Positions 47,751 to 56,854 of a DNA stretch of 64,000 nt are shown here, piece by piece (positions within the stretch are counted from its first letter, which is position 1; each line of letters opens with the position of its first letter). The DNA comes from Devosia rhodophyticola. GTDB lineage: Bacteria > Pseudomonadota > Alphaproteobacteria > Rhizobiales > Devosiaceae. Under the pieces are notes generated by a model that did no database searches, was not told the origin of the DNA, and saw nothing but the letters and a program-made list of their open reading frames with translations. The DNA is taken from positions 1,674,001-1,738,000 of the forward strand of contig NZ_CP118247.1 in NCBI RefSeq assembly GCF_028816475.1, given 5' to 3'. The position numbers and the translations under genes are program-made.

Positions 47751-48212
47751 CTAGGCGTGGAGTTCGAAGATGGCTTCGATCTCGACGGTAATGTTGTTGG
47801 GCAGTGAGGACACGCCGATTGCCGAGCGCGCGTGCTGGCCAATTTCACCAAAAACCTCGGTGAAGAGGTCCGAGCAGCCATTTATGACCTCGGGATGGCT
47901 GGCAAAATCGTCGGTGGCATTCACCAGGCCGAGTAGCTTTACCACTTGTTTGACCTCGCCCAGATCATCAACCGCACCGGCAAGAACTGACAAGATATTA
48001 AGCCCGGTGAGTTTGGCATGTTCATAGGCCTGAGCGGTTGAAACATCGACGCCGACCTTGCCGCGATGGAGCGCCCCATCGGCCTCGCGCGGGCCTTGTC
48101 CCGAGACAAAAACCAGTGATCCCGCGCGGATGAAGTTGCGGAAATTGCCGATGGGTGGCGCAATGGGAAGCAATTGGAGGCCTAGCGCTTCAAGGCGTGC
48201 CGGGTTTGGCAT
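47751..48212 (-). CDS. RidA family reactive imine/enamine deaminase
   Basis: 153-residue RidA/YjgF-family protein. RidA hydrolyses 2-aminoacrylate-type enamines and imines released by PLP enzymes or amino-acid oxidases. Motifs: [38 protein letters not shown] and the terminal [20 protein letters not shown] with the conserved arginine. ATG 48212 is chosen because the domain begins directly after it. Position between PLP lyases and an amino-acid transporter fits a role in draining enamine intermediates. Confidence 0.9.
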   Translation of the reverse strand: MPNPARLEALGLQLLPIAPPIGNFRNFIRAGSLVFVSGQGPREADGALHRGKVGVDVSTAQAYEHAKLTGLNILSVLAGAVDDLGEVKQVVKLLGLVNATDDFASHPEVINGCSDLFTEVFGEIGQHARSAIGVSSLPNNITVEIEAIFELHA

Positions 48213-48310
48213 GGGTCGTCTCTTTTCAATTGGGGCAAAGTGGCTCGTCACCTTGCAAGCTCTAATTGGTTGCGGCGCTAAAGCGTGACAGGAAGTTGCG
48301 CAGCCGCTCA

Positions 48311-49012
48311 TTATTCTCGACCTGAGCCATCGGCCATAAAGACAATGCGGTGACTGGCATCGCGGGCGAAGGCAATTTCGTGGGTTACCACCAACATGGT
48401 CATGCCCTCCACCGCAAGTTGGCGCACGACATCGAGCACTTCATTGACCAGTTCGGGATCGAGCGCCGACGTGATCTCGTCGAGCAGCAGGACCTTGGGG
48501 TCCATGGCCACGGCGCGGGCAATGCCGACACGCTGTTGTTGGCCGCCCGATAATTCAGAGGGGAGGCTATCGGCCTTGTGATCCAAGCCGACGCGCGCCA
48601 GCCAGTGTTGGGCGATTTCCCGGGCCTCCTTGTGGGGTTTTTTGCGCACGCGGCGGAGGCCGAGCATGATGTTTTGTTCGGCGGTCAGGTGGGGAAATAG
48701 GTTGAAGCTTTGGAACACCATGCCGGTTTCGGCACGCATGCCGGCCAGATCGGCCTCGCCGCGTCGCTTGCGGCTGACGCTATCGGTAAAGCCCACTTCG
48801 CGACCATCAATTTGGATCGAGCCGCCATCATAGGTTTCTAGGAAATTGACGCAGCGCAAAAGGGTGGTTTTGCCACTGCCTGAGGGGCCAATAATGGTGA
48901 CGACTTCGCCGGCAACGACGTTGAGGTCAACCGAGGTCAGTACCTGATTTTCGCCGAAGGATTTGTTCAGTTTGTCGATTTGCAAAAGACTGGTCGCGCT
49001 CATGCGGCTCAC
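48311..49012 (-). CDS. Polar amino-acid ABC transporter ATP-binding protein (3' end damaged)
   Basis: ABC ATPase of the GlnQ/HisP type. Walker [15 protein letters not shown], the Q loop in [20 protein letters not shown], signature [20 protein letters not shown], Walker [15 protein letters not shown] and the H loop VTHEIAFA are all present. The ORF stops early after [11 protein letters not shown]. In another frame the expected C-terminal end continues as [16 protein letters not shown] to 48262. About ten codons normally between these parts are missing, so a small deletion seems to have removed the end. It overlaps the permease gene as GTGA. Confidence 0.9.
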   Translation of the reverse strand: MSRMSATSLLQIDKLNKSFGENQVLTSVDLNVVAGEVVTIIGPSGSGKTTLLRCVNFLETYDGGSIQIDGREVGFTDSVSRKRRGEADLAGMRAETGMVFQSFNLFPHLTAEQNIMLGLRRVRKKPHKEAREIAQHWLARVGLDHKADSLPSELSGGQQQRVGIARAVAMDPKVLLLDEITSALDPELVNEVLDVVRQLAVEGMTMLVVTHEIAFARDASHRIVFMADGSGRE

Positions 49013-49656
49013 TCCCGAATGTATGAGTAGCGCCGTTCCAAAACCTTGCTGAGGGTGGAAAGGCTGTAATTGATCGCGAAATATAGTAAGGCGCCCAAAA
49101 TATAGAGCGGTAGTGGCTCATAGGTGCGCCCGATGACCTGATTGATGGCGTGCATCAAATCGACCACGCCGAGCAGGGACACCAGCGCGCTGCCTTTGAC
49201 GGCGTCGGTAACCCCATTTAGCCATGGTGGCAAAAAGCGGCGGACGGCTTGGGGAAAAATCACGAAACGCAGGCGCTCGCGAAAAACGAGGCCGATCGAC
49301 ATGCCCGCTTCCATTTGGCCCCGCGGAATAGAGAGCACGGCACCCCGGACATATTCGATGACGTGGGCGGATTTGAAGATGGTCAGCGCCGTTACGGCCG
49401 ACCAGAATGAACTTAGGTTTAGTCCAAGCGCGGGCATGCCGTAATATACAAGGAAGATCAGCACCAGAATGGGGATGCCGCGGATGCCATCGCCGATGAG
49501 GCGGATCAGCAGGCGCAATGGCAGTGGGCCATAGATAATGCCGACGCCAAGTATTACGCCGATGATCAGTGACAGGGCAACGACGATGAGTGAGACCAGA
49601 ATGGTAATACCCAGCCCGTCGAGCAAATAGGGGATGGAATAAAGAACAGCGTCCAT
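49009..49656 (-). CDS. Amino-acid ABC transporter permease (HisM/GlnP family)
   Basis: Inner-membrane permease of 215 residues from ATG 49656, one base after the upstream permease stop. Four to five membrane helices and the ATPase-contact EAA-type loop [20 protein letters not shown] are visible, together with [19 protein letters not shown] near the N terminus. It should pair with the 49658-50323 permease to form the channel of a polar amino-acid uptake system. The in-frame upstream extension overlaps the neighbouring gene and is not used. Confidence 0.92.
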   Translation of the reverse strand: MDAVLYSIPYLLDGLGITILVSLIVVALSLIIGVILGVGIIYGPLPLRLLIRLIGDGIRGIPILVLIFLVYYGMPALGLNLSSFWSAVTALTIFKSAHVIEYVRGAVLSIPRGQMEAGMSIGLVFRERLRFVIFPQAVRRFLPPWLNGVTDAVKGSALVSLLGVVDLMHAINQVIGRTYEPLPLYILGALLYFAINYSLSTLSKVLERRYSYIRE

Positions 49657-49657
49657 A

Positions 49658-50323
49658 TCAGCGCTCCACCCTAAAACGGCGTTCCAAGAGGCGTAGACCG
49701 AACAGAATGACGTAGCCGGTAACGACATAGAGCACAGTGGTTACGGCATAAACTTCAACAATGCGGAAGGTCTTGTTGTTAATCCACTGGGCGCCATAGG
49801 TCAGCTCAGGGACGGCAATCACCGAAGCGATAGAGGTGTCTTTGAAAAGCGAAATGAAAGTGTTTGAAAGCGCTGGCAGGGTGATACGCGTCATGGTTGG
49901 GAGGCGCACATAGATCAGGCGCTGCCAGGGGGTGAGGCCCATGGCCTTGCCGGCATCCATCAGGCCTTTGGGCACGGCGTCGAGCCCGGAGCGGAACACT
50001 TCGACGAGATAAGCGCCGGCATAAAGCGAGAGCGTGGCAACGAACGAGACCGGAGCGCTATAGGCGATGTTGACCGCAGTCGGCAGGCCGTAAAACACCA
50101 GATAAACCAGCAAAAGCAGCGGCACGTTGCGGATGAATTCGACATAGGCCGAAATCAGGGTCCGGCCAATACGGCCAGCCGAAACGTACCAGATTGCCAG
50201 CACCAGACCGATTAGCGCGCCGATCGCAATGGAGATCAGCGCCAGTTCAAGGCTAAGCAGCAGACCGCCGCTCAACTTGTCGAAATTAGCCCAAATCTGA
50301 GTGAAGCTGAGTTGATAGCCCAT
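49658..50323 (-). CDS. Amino-acid ABC transporter permease (HisQ/GlnP family)
   Basis: 221-residue inner-membrane permease, ATG 50323. Motifs: GGLLLSLELALISIAIGALI, VEFIRNVPLLLLVYLVFYGL and the ATPase-contact loop DAGKAMGLTPWQRLIYVRLP. Second permease of the uptake system; the binding-protein gene is 83 bp upstream on the same strand. The in-frame extension to 50353 lacks a better ribosome site. Confidence 0.93.
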   Translation of the reverse strand: MGYQLSFTQIWANFDKLSGGLLLSLELALISIAIGALIGLVLAIWYVSAGRIGRTLISAYVEFIRNVPLLLLVYLVFYGLPTAVNIAYSAPVSFVATLSLYAGAYLVEVFRSGLDAVPKGLMDAGKAMGLTPWQRLIYVRLPTMTRITLPALSNTFISLFKDTSIASVIAVPELTYGAQWINNKTFRIVEVYAVTTVLYVVTGYVILFGLRLLERRFRVER

Positions 50324-50406
50324 GCTGCCTGCCGTTCGTGCGAGGGGCCGCAATCCGTGCGGGAACCGAGAGCCAGCACCCGGAGGCGCTGGCTGGTGCT
50401 GTTGGT

Positions 50407-51285
50407 TTAGATCGTTGGGAAGCCGGGGGTGCGAACCGGCGCGGCAGAGCCGAAATATTCCTTGAAGGCGGCGTCATAAAGCGCATTTTCATGGCCGAAC
50501 ATGGCGATGGCAAAGGCGGTGTCGACAAATTGCAGCCAATCAAGATCGCTCTGGCGTAAAGCCGCGCCATAAAGCATAGCGCGCCAGGATTTGCCGCTAT
50601 CGACATAGCGATCAGGATTGCGGGCAACCAACCATTTGACCGTCGACAGATCAACGGCAGCAGCGTCAACGCGACCCGCTTCAAGCGCCTGGATCACGTT
50701 GGCCTGGGTGTCGATTTGCATAACCTGAGCATCTGGCAAGACTTCGTGCACGCCGTTTTCGGCATCAACATTTTGCAGGATGGAGACGCGCGTATCGGCA
50801 CCGCCGGCCAGAAGCTCATCGAAGCTCTTCATTGTGCCCTTGGGACTGGTGAGCAGCGATACACCTTCGACGTAATAGGGGCGCGAAAAGGCGATGATCT
50901 GGGCGCGGGCGCCGGACATCGTCATGAACTGGATCGAAATATCGACCTTGCCGGTCACCACGTTTGGAACGCGTTGGGCCGCATCCTGGAGGACAAACTC
51001 GATCTTGGTTTCGTCGTCGAACAAAGCTTTGGCCAAAATCTTGCCCATGGTAATGTCCATGCCGACCAGTTCGCCCGCATCATTTTCAAAGTGCCATGGT
51101 GCATTGGTGCTGCCGGTGCCTACAATGAGGTGTCCGCGGTCAATTACCTTGCGCAACACGCTGTCGCTGGCTGACTGAGCCATCGCCTGTTGGGCGCTTA
51201 ATGCCACCAAACCAACGCCACCGGCCAAAGCCGCGCCACCCATACCGAGCTTTAGAAATTCCCTACGTTTTGCAATGTCTGTCAT
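50407..51285 (-). CDS. Periplasmic amino-acid-binding protein (SBP family 3)
   Basis: Solute-binding component of 292 residues. It carries a twin-arginine (Tat) signal, AKRREFLKLGMGGAALAGGV, followed by cleavage near QAMAQ. The family-3 pattern follows: VIDRGHLIVGTGSTNAPWHF, GELVGMDITMGKILAKALFD and KVDISIQFMTMSGARAQIIA. ATG 51285 has a strong AGGAGG box. Expression is probably controlled by the divergent IclR-type regulator through the inverted repeat at 51344-51365. Ligand is unknown; presumably an amino acid or amino-sugar acid. Confidence 0.92.
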   Translation of the reverse strand: MTDIAKRREFLKLGMGGAALAGGVGLVALSAQQAMAQSASDSVLRKVIDRGHLIVGTGSTNAPWHFENDAGELVGMDITMGKILAKALFDDETKIEFVLQDAAQRVPNVVTGKVDISIQFMTMSGARAQIIAFSRPYYVEGVSLLTSPKGTMKSFDELLAGGADTRVSILQNVDAENGVHEVLPDAQVMQIDTQANVIQALEAGRVDAAAVDLSTVKWLVARNPDRYVDSGKSWRAMLYGAALRQSDLDWLQFVDTAFAIAMFGHENALYDAAFKEYFGSAAPVRTPGFPTI

Positions 51286-51343
51286 CGTCGCCTCCTGGAT
51301 TTCCTGTTCCCACCAGCCACGCTCAGATTTGGCGTTGTCTGGT

Positions 51344-51365
51344 ATATCGGACAATGATCCGATAT
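51344..51365. promoter_or_regulatory. Inverted repeat, probable IclR-type operator
   Basis: ATATCGGA and TCCGATAT are perfect 8-bp arms with a 6-bp spacer. They lie between the divergent binding-protein gene (start 51285) and the IclR-type regulator (start 51423), about 59 bp from each. A shared operator regulating both directions is the simplest reading. Confidence 0.6.
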
Positions 51366-51422
51366 GTAAGACGCTAATGACAAAGTTTATGATTTGCAAT
51401 AGGGGTGTTTGCAGGAGGCGCT

Positions 51423-52198
51423 ATGACCGCAATTACGACCATCGAAAACAAACCGGAGAAAACCCGCGAGCGCGGCATTGATCGGGTGCTCAAGCTCTTG
51501 GCATACCTCAATGAACGTGGGAATCCGGTGCGTGTGGCCGAACTTCCCAAAGCGCTCGGCGCGCCCCGTTCAACGATTTATGAATTGGTGCGCGTGCTGA
51601 CCGAATCGGGAGTTCTCGAGTTGAGCGGGGACGACAACAAGGTCTATTTCGGTAAACTTATTTATCTCTACGGCATCAATTATTTGCGCGAAAACGACCT
51701 GGTCAGACGTGGCTCGGCTGAAGTCGACGCGCTGTCCAAATTGACCGGGGAAACCAGCGAATTGTGCATGTTGCATCGCAACCGGCAGGCGATCGTGCAT
51801 TCCCATTCGGGGTCGCGCCCGTTGCGGATCAGCTCCGAAGTTGGCGGGCAAATTCCGCTTCCATGGACGGCGTCCGGTCGACTGCTGTTGGCGCAGATGA
51901 CATCGAGCGAGATCGAGGCTTTGCTGTCACCCGAAGATATGATCTTGCCCAACAAAAAACTGGTGGCGGTCGCCGATTTTGTGGCTGACTGCATTGGCGC
52001 GCGCGGCAGCGATATTGTCGCTTCAACGGGTTTGATCAGTAGCTTTACGCAATGCCTGGCTTCACCGATTAGGGGGTTGATGGGCAAGTTCTTGCCACCA
52101 TTTGTCTGGTGTTGCCGATGGATGTTTATGGCGACAGGCTGGAGGAGTTAAAGCAGATCCTGATTGCCAGTAGCCGTAAACTGTCAATGCAGGCGTAA
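51423..52198 (+). CDS. IclR family transcriptional regulator (frameshifted near 3' end)
   Basis: Regulator of about 258 residues after repair. The IclR winged helix is ERGIDRVLKLLAYLNERGN and LPKALGAPRSTIYELVRVL; the effector domain includes GETSELCMLHRNRQAIVHSH and IPLPWTASGRLLLAQMTSSE. ATG 51423 follows AGGAGG. The frame changes at five Gs (52072-52076); a sixth G gives the expected ending GVDGQVLATICLVLPMDVYG and LEELKQILIASSRKLSMQA to a stop at 52198. As written, the frame ends at 52151 with unrelated sequence. It is divergent from the amino-acid transporter and 28 bp upstream of the FAD oxidase, so it likely controls both. Confidence 0.88.
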
Positions 52199-52226
52199 TG
52201 GGTTTTCGGTGGGTGAGAAAATGTAA

Positions 52227-53462
52227 ATGAAAGCCGATGTCATCGTTTTGGGGGCTGGCATTGTTGGGGTTAGCGTTGCCATCCATCTAAGCAAACGCCA
52301 TCGTTCGGTGGTGCTGATTGATCGACGGGGGGCCGGCGAGGAGACCTCGTTTGGCAATGCCGGGTTGATCCAGCGAGAAGGCGTGGCGCCGCATTTGTTT
52401 CCCCAGAATTTGCTGACGCTGCTGAACTATGCGCGCAACCAAAGCACTGACATGCGGTTTCAATGGCGTGCCCTGCCGCGCCTGTCGAACTTTTTGCTCC
52501 AGTATTGGTGGTATTCGCGCTCGGCGTCCTATCGGACCATCGTGGAAGATTATGCCAAATTTATTGCCCATGCGGTGAGTGAGCACGCGCCGCTGATCGA
52601 GGAGACCGATACCCATGACCTCATTGGCAAGGCCGGTTGGATGGAAGTCTATCGAAACGATAAAAGTTTTGCGGTGGCGCGGGCTGAAGCGGAAGAACAC
52701 CGTCGATTTGGGCTGACCCACAGGGCGTTTGATGGCGCGGGCTTAAGGGCGCAAGAGCCGGGGATCGCTGGCGAATTGGCAGGTGGCATCCACTGGACCC
52801 AGCCTTGGACGGTTCGTGACCCGCTGGCGCTGACTCAAGCCTATCTTGGCCTATTTCGCAAACTAGGCGGCCAGTTCATTATGGGGGATGCCGCGACTTT
52901 GCGCCCGGCAAATGGGGGCTGGGAGGTCGATAGTCATAGCGGGGCGATTATTGCCAAAGACGCCGTTGTGGCGCTGGGGCCATGGTCCGATATGCTGCTG
53001 CGTAAATTTGGGCGGCGGCTGCCGCTTGGCGTCAAGCGCGGCTACCACATGCATTACGCGCCACGGGACAACGTCAGACTTTCCATGCCGATTTATGATG
53101 AGGCGGGTTTTTTGGTCGTGCCGATGCATCGCGGAATTCGCCTGACCACCGGTGCTGAATTCGCCCTGCTCGACGCGCCGTCAAATCCAGCCCAACTGGA
53201 TCGCGCTGAGCAGATCGCCGCTGTGTCATATTCACTGGGTGAGCGGCTCGACGCGAACCCATGGATCGGCGCGCGTCCCTGTACTTCCGACATGAAACCG
53301 ATCATCGGTCCCGAGGGACGCCCGGGCCTGTGGCTGGCGCTGGGCCACGCCCATCACGGCTTGACACTCGGCCCCGCGACCGGGCGCCTGCTGGCGGAGA
53401 TGATGACTGGCGAGACGCCGTTCATCGACCCAACGCCCTACGCCGTTTCCAGATTTGGATAG
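52227..53462 (+). CDS. DadA-like FAD-dependent amino-acid dehydrogenase/oxidase
   Basis: 411-residue member of the DAO (D-amino-acid oxidase/DadA) flavoprotein family. The N-terminal ADP-binding motif is VIVLGAGIVGVSVAIHL; other features are FGNAGLIQREGVAPHLFPQN, GWMEVYRNDKSFAVARAEA and the C-terminal FAD loop GLWLALGHAHHGLTLGPATG. The protein should oxidise an amine to an imine, for which RidA in the divergent operon would be a natural partner. Reducing equivalents probably go to quinone. The exact substrate, a D-amino acid or another amine, is not visible. Confidence 0.85.
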   Translation: MKADVIVLGAGIVGVSVAIHLSKRHRSVVLIDRRGAGEETSFGNAGLIQREGVAPHLFPQNLLTLLNYARNQSTDMRFQWRALPRLSNFLLQYWWYSRSASYRTIVEDYAKFIAHAVSEHAPLIEETDTHDLIGKAGWMEVYRNDKSFAVARAEAEEHRRFGLTHRAFDGAGLRAQEPGIAGELAGGIHWTQPWTVRDPLALTQAYLGLFRKLGGQFIMGDAATLRPANGGWEVDSHSGAIIAKDAVVALGPWSDMLLRKFGRRLPLGVKRGYHMHYAPRDNVRLSMPIYDEAGFLVVPMHRGIRLTTGAEFALLDAPSNPAQLDRAEQIAAVSYSLGERLDANPWIGARPCTSDMKPIIGPEGRPGLWLALGHAHHGLTLGPATGRLLAEMMTGETPFIDPTPYAVSRFG

Positions 53463-53990
53463 ACACTTGAGTTTCCAAGGCGTAGCGCCGATCACTCAAA
53501 TACCCGTCCCGAGAAGTTTCCGGCGACACCGGTTCATGACGTCACCCAACGTTGGGAGATGCAAATCGTTATACGCGACCGGAATTGGATTGCCTTTGCG
53601 GTCAACGGGATCAAACTTGGCGAATTCAAGGGTGATTTCGCCAACCACCGGATCAGCCTCATTGTGATCTTCGGTGTCATAGCGTTCAGGCATCTTTAGG
53701 CCGGACCTCCTCTGCCTGCTCATCGCCTTTGGCATGGGCAGCCGAAAACTGCTTCCGCCACACGTAAAGAGAATGGCCGCTGACGCCCAGATGCTGCGAA
53801 GAAGTCGTGTACACAGTCTGATCTGCGATCCTCAAAAATGATGGCGACGAAAACGTCATGATCGCCGCGACGTCAGGTTGCGCCTCTGTCCTTGAAGCAC
53901 AGCAAAATCGCCACATCATCAACCCCAGGCCGTGCCCGACCATCCGCCTGTCGGCGACTTAATCCGAGCCACATCATCTGACGACGGACA
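53463..53990. other. Gap with no intact gene, containing transposon scar
   Basis: This 528-bp gap separates the DadA-like gene from the CUT1 transporter operon. It contains an IS3-type transposase fragment (next entry) and a 79-codon minus-strand ORF (53496-53735, including ITLEFAKFDPVDRKGNPIPV). I do not recognise that ORF and it may be chance or a fragment of a lost gene. No tRNA, promoter or terminator is evident. Confidence 0.5.
53695..53830 (-). pseudogene. IS3-family transposase orfA fragment
   Basis: A short minus-strand stretch encodes VYTTSSQHLGVSGHSLYVWR followed by KQFSAAHAKGDEQAEEVR. This is the C-terminal half of the helix-turn-helix and following segment of IS3/IS911-type OrfA. 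The rest of orfA, orfB and the terminal repeats are missing, so it is a decayed remnant marking a past insertion between two catabolic clusters. Confidence 0.7.
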
Positions 53991-55058
53991 CTAGACACCG
54001 ACGCGAATAGCGGCGCCAGTGTCGTTGAACAGGTGGATGTGGGGTTGGTCGAAGGCAAGTGCGATGGCATCGCCAATCTTGATGTCCATGGTGCCGTTCA
54101 GCCGCGTGACTAGAAGTCCCCAACCCGAAACATTGGTGTAGATCATGGTGTCCGAGCCCAGCCGTTCCACAATCTCGACTTCTCCTTGACATTGGCCGGG
54201 GCCATTGGTGGCGATCTGAATGTGTTCAGGACGTATCCCGAGACTGACCTGTTGATCTGATATGGCATAGGCCGGAAGCGGCAGGAACGTACCGTTGGGC
54301 AGGATGATGCCGCCATTGGCAAACGAACAGTCAAAGATGTTCATTGTTGGCGAGCCAATAAAATTGGCGACGAACAGATTTGCGGGCTTTTCGTACAACT
54401 CAATCGGCGTGCCAACCTGCTCGATATTACCCAAATTCATCACAACGATGCGATCGGCAAGTGTCATGGCTTCTACTTGATCGTGGGTGACGTACACCAT
54501 CGTGGTGCCGAGTTCTCGGTGCAGGCGCGCGATTTCGAGCCGCATACCCACGCGTAGCGCGGCATCGAGGTTGGAGAGTGGTTCATCGAACAAGAATGCC
54601 TTGGGATTCCGCACGATGGCGCGGCCCATCGCAACGCGCTGACGCTGCCCTCCCGAGAGCGCCTTGGGCAGACGATCGAGAAAAGGTGTCAGTCCAAGTT
54701 TGGTGGCTGCCTTTCCAACCCGGTCGGTTTTCAGCGACTTTTTCTCTTTGCGGATCTCCATGCTGAAACCCATATTCCGCTCCACGTTCATATGTGGATA
54801 GAGCGCGTAAGACTGGAAGACCATGGCGATGTCTCGGTCGCGTGGCGGTTTTGCATTAACCCGTTCAGCATCGATGACGAGGTCGCCGCCGGAAATGCTT
54901 TCCAACCCAGCAATCATGCGTAGCAATGTGGATTTTCCACAACCGGACGGGCCGACCAGTACGACAAATTCACCGTCGAAAATATCCAGGTCGAGGCCAG
55001 AGATGACTTCCACAGCGCCGTAATTTTTAGCGATATTGTTCAGTGTGATAGTGGCCAT
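53991..55058 (-). CDS. CUT1 sugar ABC transporter ATP-binding protein (MalK/UgpC type)
   Basis: 355-residue ATPase. Walker A VLVGPSGCGKSTLLRMIAGL, Q loop IAMVFQSYALYPHMNVERNM, signature LSGGQRQRVAMGRAIVRNPK, Walker B AFLFDEPLSNLDAALR and H loop YVTHDQVEAMTLADRIVVM are intact. A C-terminal TOBE/MalK regulatory domain (about 240-355) follows. ATG 55058 is the domain start; the longer in-frame extension overlaps the permease gene. Last gene of the GntR-PLP enzyme-ABC operon. Confidence 0.94.
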   Translation of the reverse strand: MATITLNNIAKNYGAVEVISGLDLDIFDGEFVVLVGPSGCGKSTLLRMIAGLESISGGDLVIDAERVNAKPPRDRDIAMVFQSYALYPHMNVERNMGFSMEIRKEKKSLKTDRVGKAATKLGLTPFLDRLPKALSGGQRQRVAMGRAIVRNPKAFLFDEPLSNLDAALRVGMRLEIARLHRELGTTMVYVTHDQVEAMTLADRIVVMNLGNIEQVGTPIELYEKPANLFVANFIGSPTMNIFDCSFANGGIILPNGTFLPLPAYAISDQQVSLGIRPEHIQIATNGPGQCQGEVEIVERLGSDTMIYTNVSGWGLLVTRLNGTMDIKIGDAIALAFDQPHIHLFNDTGAAIRVGV

Positions 55059-55075
55059 CTTGTATTCCTTACATA

Positions 55076-55915
55076 TCAGCCTTTGACGGCACCCGCGGTG
55101 AGGCCCTGCACCAAGAATTTTTGGATAAAGATGAAGAACAGGCAACTTGGAATGAGCGCCAAGACGCTGGCTGCCATCATCTGCCCCCAATCGACGGAGA
55201 ACTTGGAGATAAAATTCAACAGCCCCACCGGGAATGTCATCGCGTCATTCTTGCTGATCAGCATCAGTGCAAAGAGCAATTCTGACCAGGCTGCGGTGAA
55301 GACGAAGCCGAGCGTTGCCGCAAGGCCAGGCAGGGTGAGTGGGAAAATAATCTTGCGCAGTGCCTCGAAGCGGGTGCAGCCGTCCATCATACCCGCCTCT
55401 TCAAGGTCCTTGGGGATCCCGTCGAAAAACGATTGCATCAGGAAGGTGGCGAAGGGGATGTTAAAGGCGGTGTAGACCGCGATGAGGCTGAAAAGTGAGT
55501 TGAGCAGACCGAGCTTGCTGACGACGGTGTAGATTGGCGCGATCAAAATGAGCAGCGGGAACATTTGCGTCAGCAGCATGGCAAAAACGATGATGCCCTT
55601 GCCGCGAAACTGGAAGCGCGACAATGCATAACCTGAGGCAGCAGCGATCAGTGTGACGATGGCTGCCGTACTTAGCGAAACGATGACCGAATTGGCGAAG
55701 TAGAACATGAAGTTGGTCTTGAGGATTACACTCTCAAAATTATCAAGCGTCGCACGGCTTGGCCAAAGCGAGACCCCTTCGGTGTAGAGCAGGTCTCCGG
55801 GCGTGACAGCAATCTTGACCAGCCAGAATATCGGAAAAAGCGCAAAAGCAAGATAAGCCATGAGCGCTAGATAGTGGGCGACAGAACCGGCGCGACTGGT
55901 GAGCGTGGCGTTCAT
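55076..55915 (-). CDS. CUT1 sugar ABC permease (MalG/UgpE type)
   Basis: 279-residue inner-membrane permease with six hydrophobic segments. The EAA motif is DLEEAGMMDGCTRFEALRKI followed by IFPLTLPGLAATLG. Start is ATG 55915. It is the second permease of the transporter and ends 17 bp before the ATPase start. Confidence 0.93.
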   Translation of the reverse strand: MNATLTSRAGSVAHYLALMAYLAFALFPIFWLVKIAVTPGDLLYTEGVSLWPSRATLDNFESVILKTNFMFYFANSVIVSLSTAAIVTLIAAASGYALSRFQFRGKGIIVFAMLLTQMFPLLILIAPIYTVVSKLGLLNSLFSLIAVYTAFNIPFATFLMQSFFDGIPKDLEEAGMMDGCTRFEALRKIIFPLTLPGLAATLGFVFTAAWSELLFALMLISKNDAMTFPVGLLNFISKFSVDWGQMMAASVLALIPSCLFFIFIQKFLVQGLTAGAVKG

Positions 55916-55924
55916 CGGCGGCCC

Positions 55925-56854
55925 CTAAATTTTCACGAGAGTCTGGCGCATCCGTAAAAGGATGCCAGCGTACAACAAGAGCAGAAGAAGTAGCACCACC
56001 GAGATCGCGGACGCGTATCCGAAGTCGAGCTTTCGGAAGGCAGTGGTAAAAATGTAGGTTGGTAGAATTTGGGTGGAATTCGCGGGTCCGCCCCCCGTCA
56101 TGATGTAGACCAAGTCGGCAAAATTGGCCACCCAGATGGTGCGCAACAGCACGGTAATGGCGATCATCGGCGCCAAGAACGGCAAGGTAATTTTGGTAAA
56201 GCTCTGCCACACAGAGGCCCCATCCATTGCCCCTGCCTCATAGAGTTCATCGGGAATGGACTGGAGTGCTGCCAACAGCGTTACCGCAAAGAACGGCACG
56301 CCAAACCAGACATTGGCAATGACTGGTCCCCACATGGCGTTCTGCGGATCTGCCAACAGATTGTCGGGTTGCTCGAACAGGCCCAGCGCCACCATCCAAT
56401 GCGAAATTGGACCAATAATGGGGTTGAACAGCCACGCCCAGGTAAGTCCGGTCAAGAAACCAGGCACAGCCCAAGGCAATAGTACGAGGGCCTGAACAAT
56501 ACGGCGGCCGAAGAATGGTCGGTTGAGGAGCAGCGCCAGCCCGAGGCCGAGGAAAAACTGCAGCGACACCGAACTGACAGCCCAAAACAGGGTGTTGCGC
56601 GCTGCACCCCAGAATCGCTTGTCATCGATGAGCGCCTCGAAATTGGTCAGTCCGGTCCAAGAAGGCCCCGTCGAACTGATTAATGTGTAGTTCTGAAAGG
56701 CGAATGATATGCCGATGACCAGCGGCACGAACATAATGAGCGCGATCAGGATGATTGCGGGGCCAAGATAGAGGTAAGGCTCGAAAACGGCCCCAATCCA
56801 ATTCTGAAAACGCCCCGGGATAATTCCCGGGGCCCGCCGTGCAGTGGTGCTCAC
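55925..56854 (-). CDS. CUT1 sugar ABC permease (MalF/UgpA type)
   Basis: 309-residue inner-membrane permease with six hydrophobic segments, beginning STTARRAPGIIPGRFQNWIG. The EAA loop is ELYEAGAMDGASVWQSFTKI followed by TLPFLAPMIAITVLL. GTG 56854 overlaps the binding-protein stop as GTGA, indicating translational coupling. Partner of the 55076-55915 permease. Confidence 0.92.
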   Translation of the reverse strand: MSTTARRAPGIIPGRFQNWIGAVFEPYLYLGPAIILIALIMFVPLVIGISFAFQNYTLISSTGPSWTGLTNFEALIDDKRFWGAARNTLFWAVSSVSLQFFLGLGLALLLNRPFFGRRIVQALVLLPWAVPGFLTGLTWAWLFNPIIGPISHWMVALGLFEQPDNLLADPQNAMWGPVIANVWFGVPFFAVTLLAALQSIPDELYEAGAMDGASVWQSFTKITLPFLAPMIAITVLLRTIWVANFADLVYIMTGGGPANSTQILPTYIFTTAFRKLDFGYASAISVVLLLLLLLYAGILLRMRQTLVKI

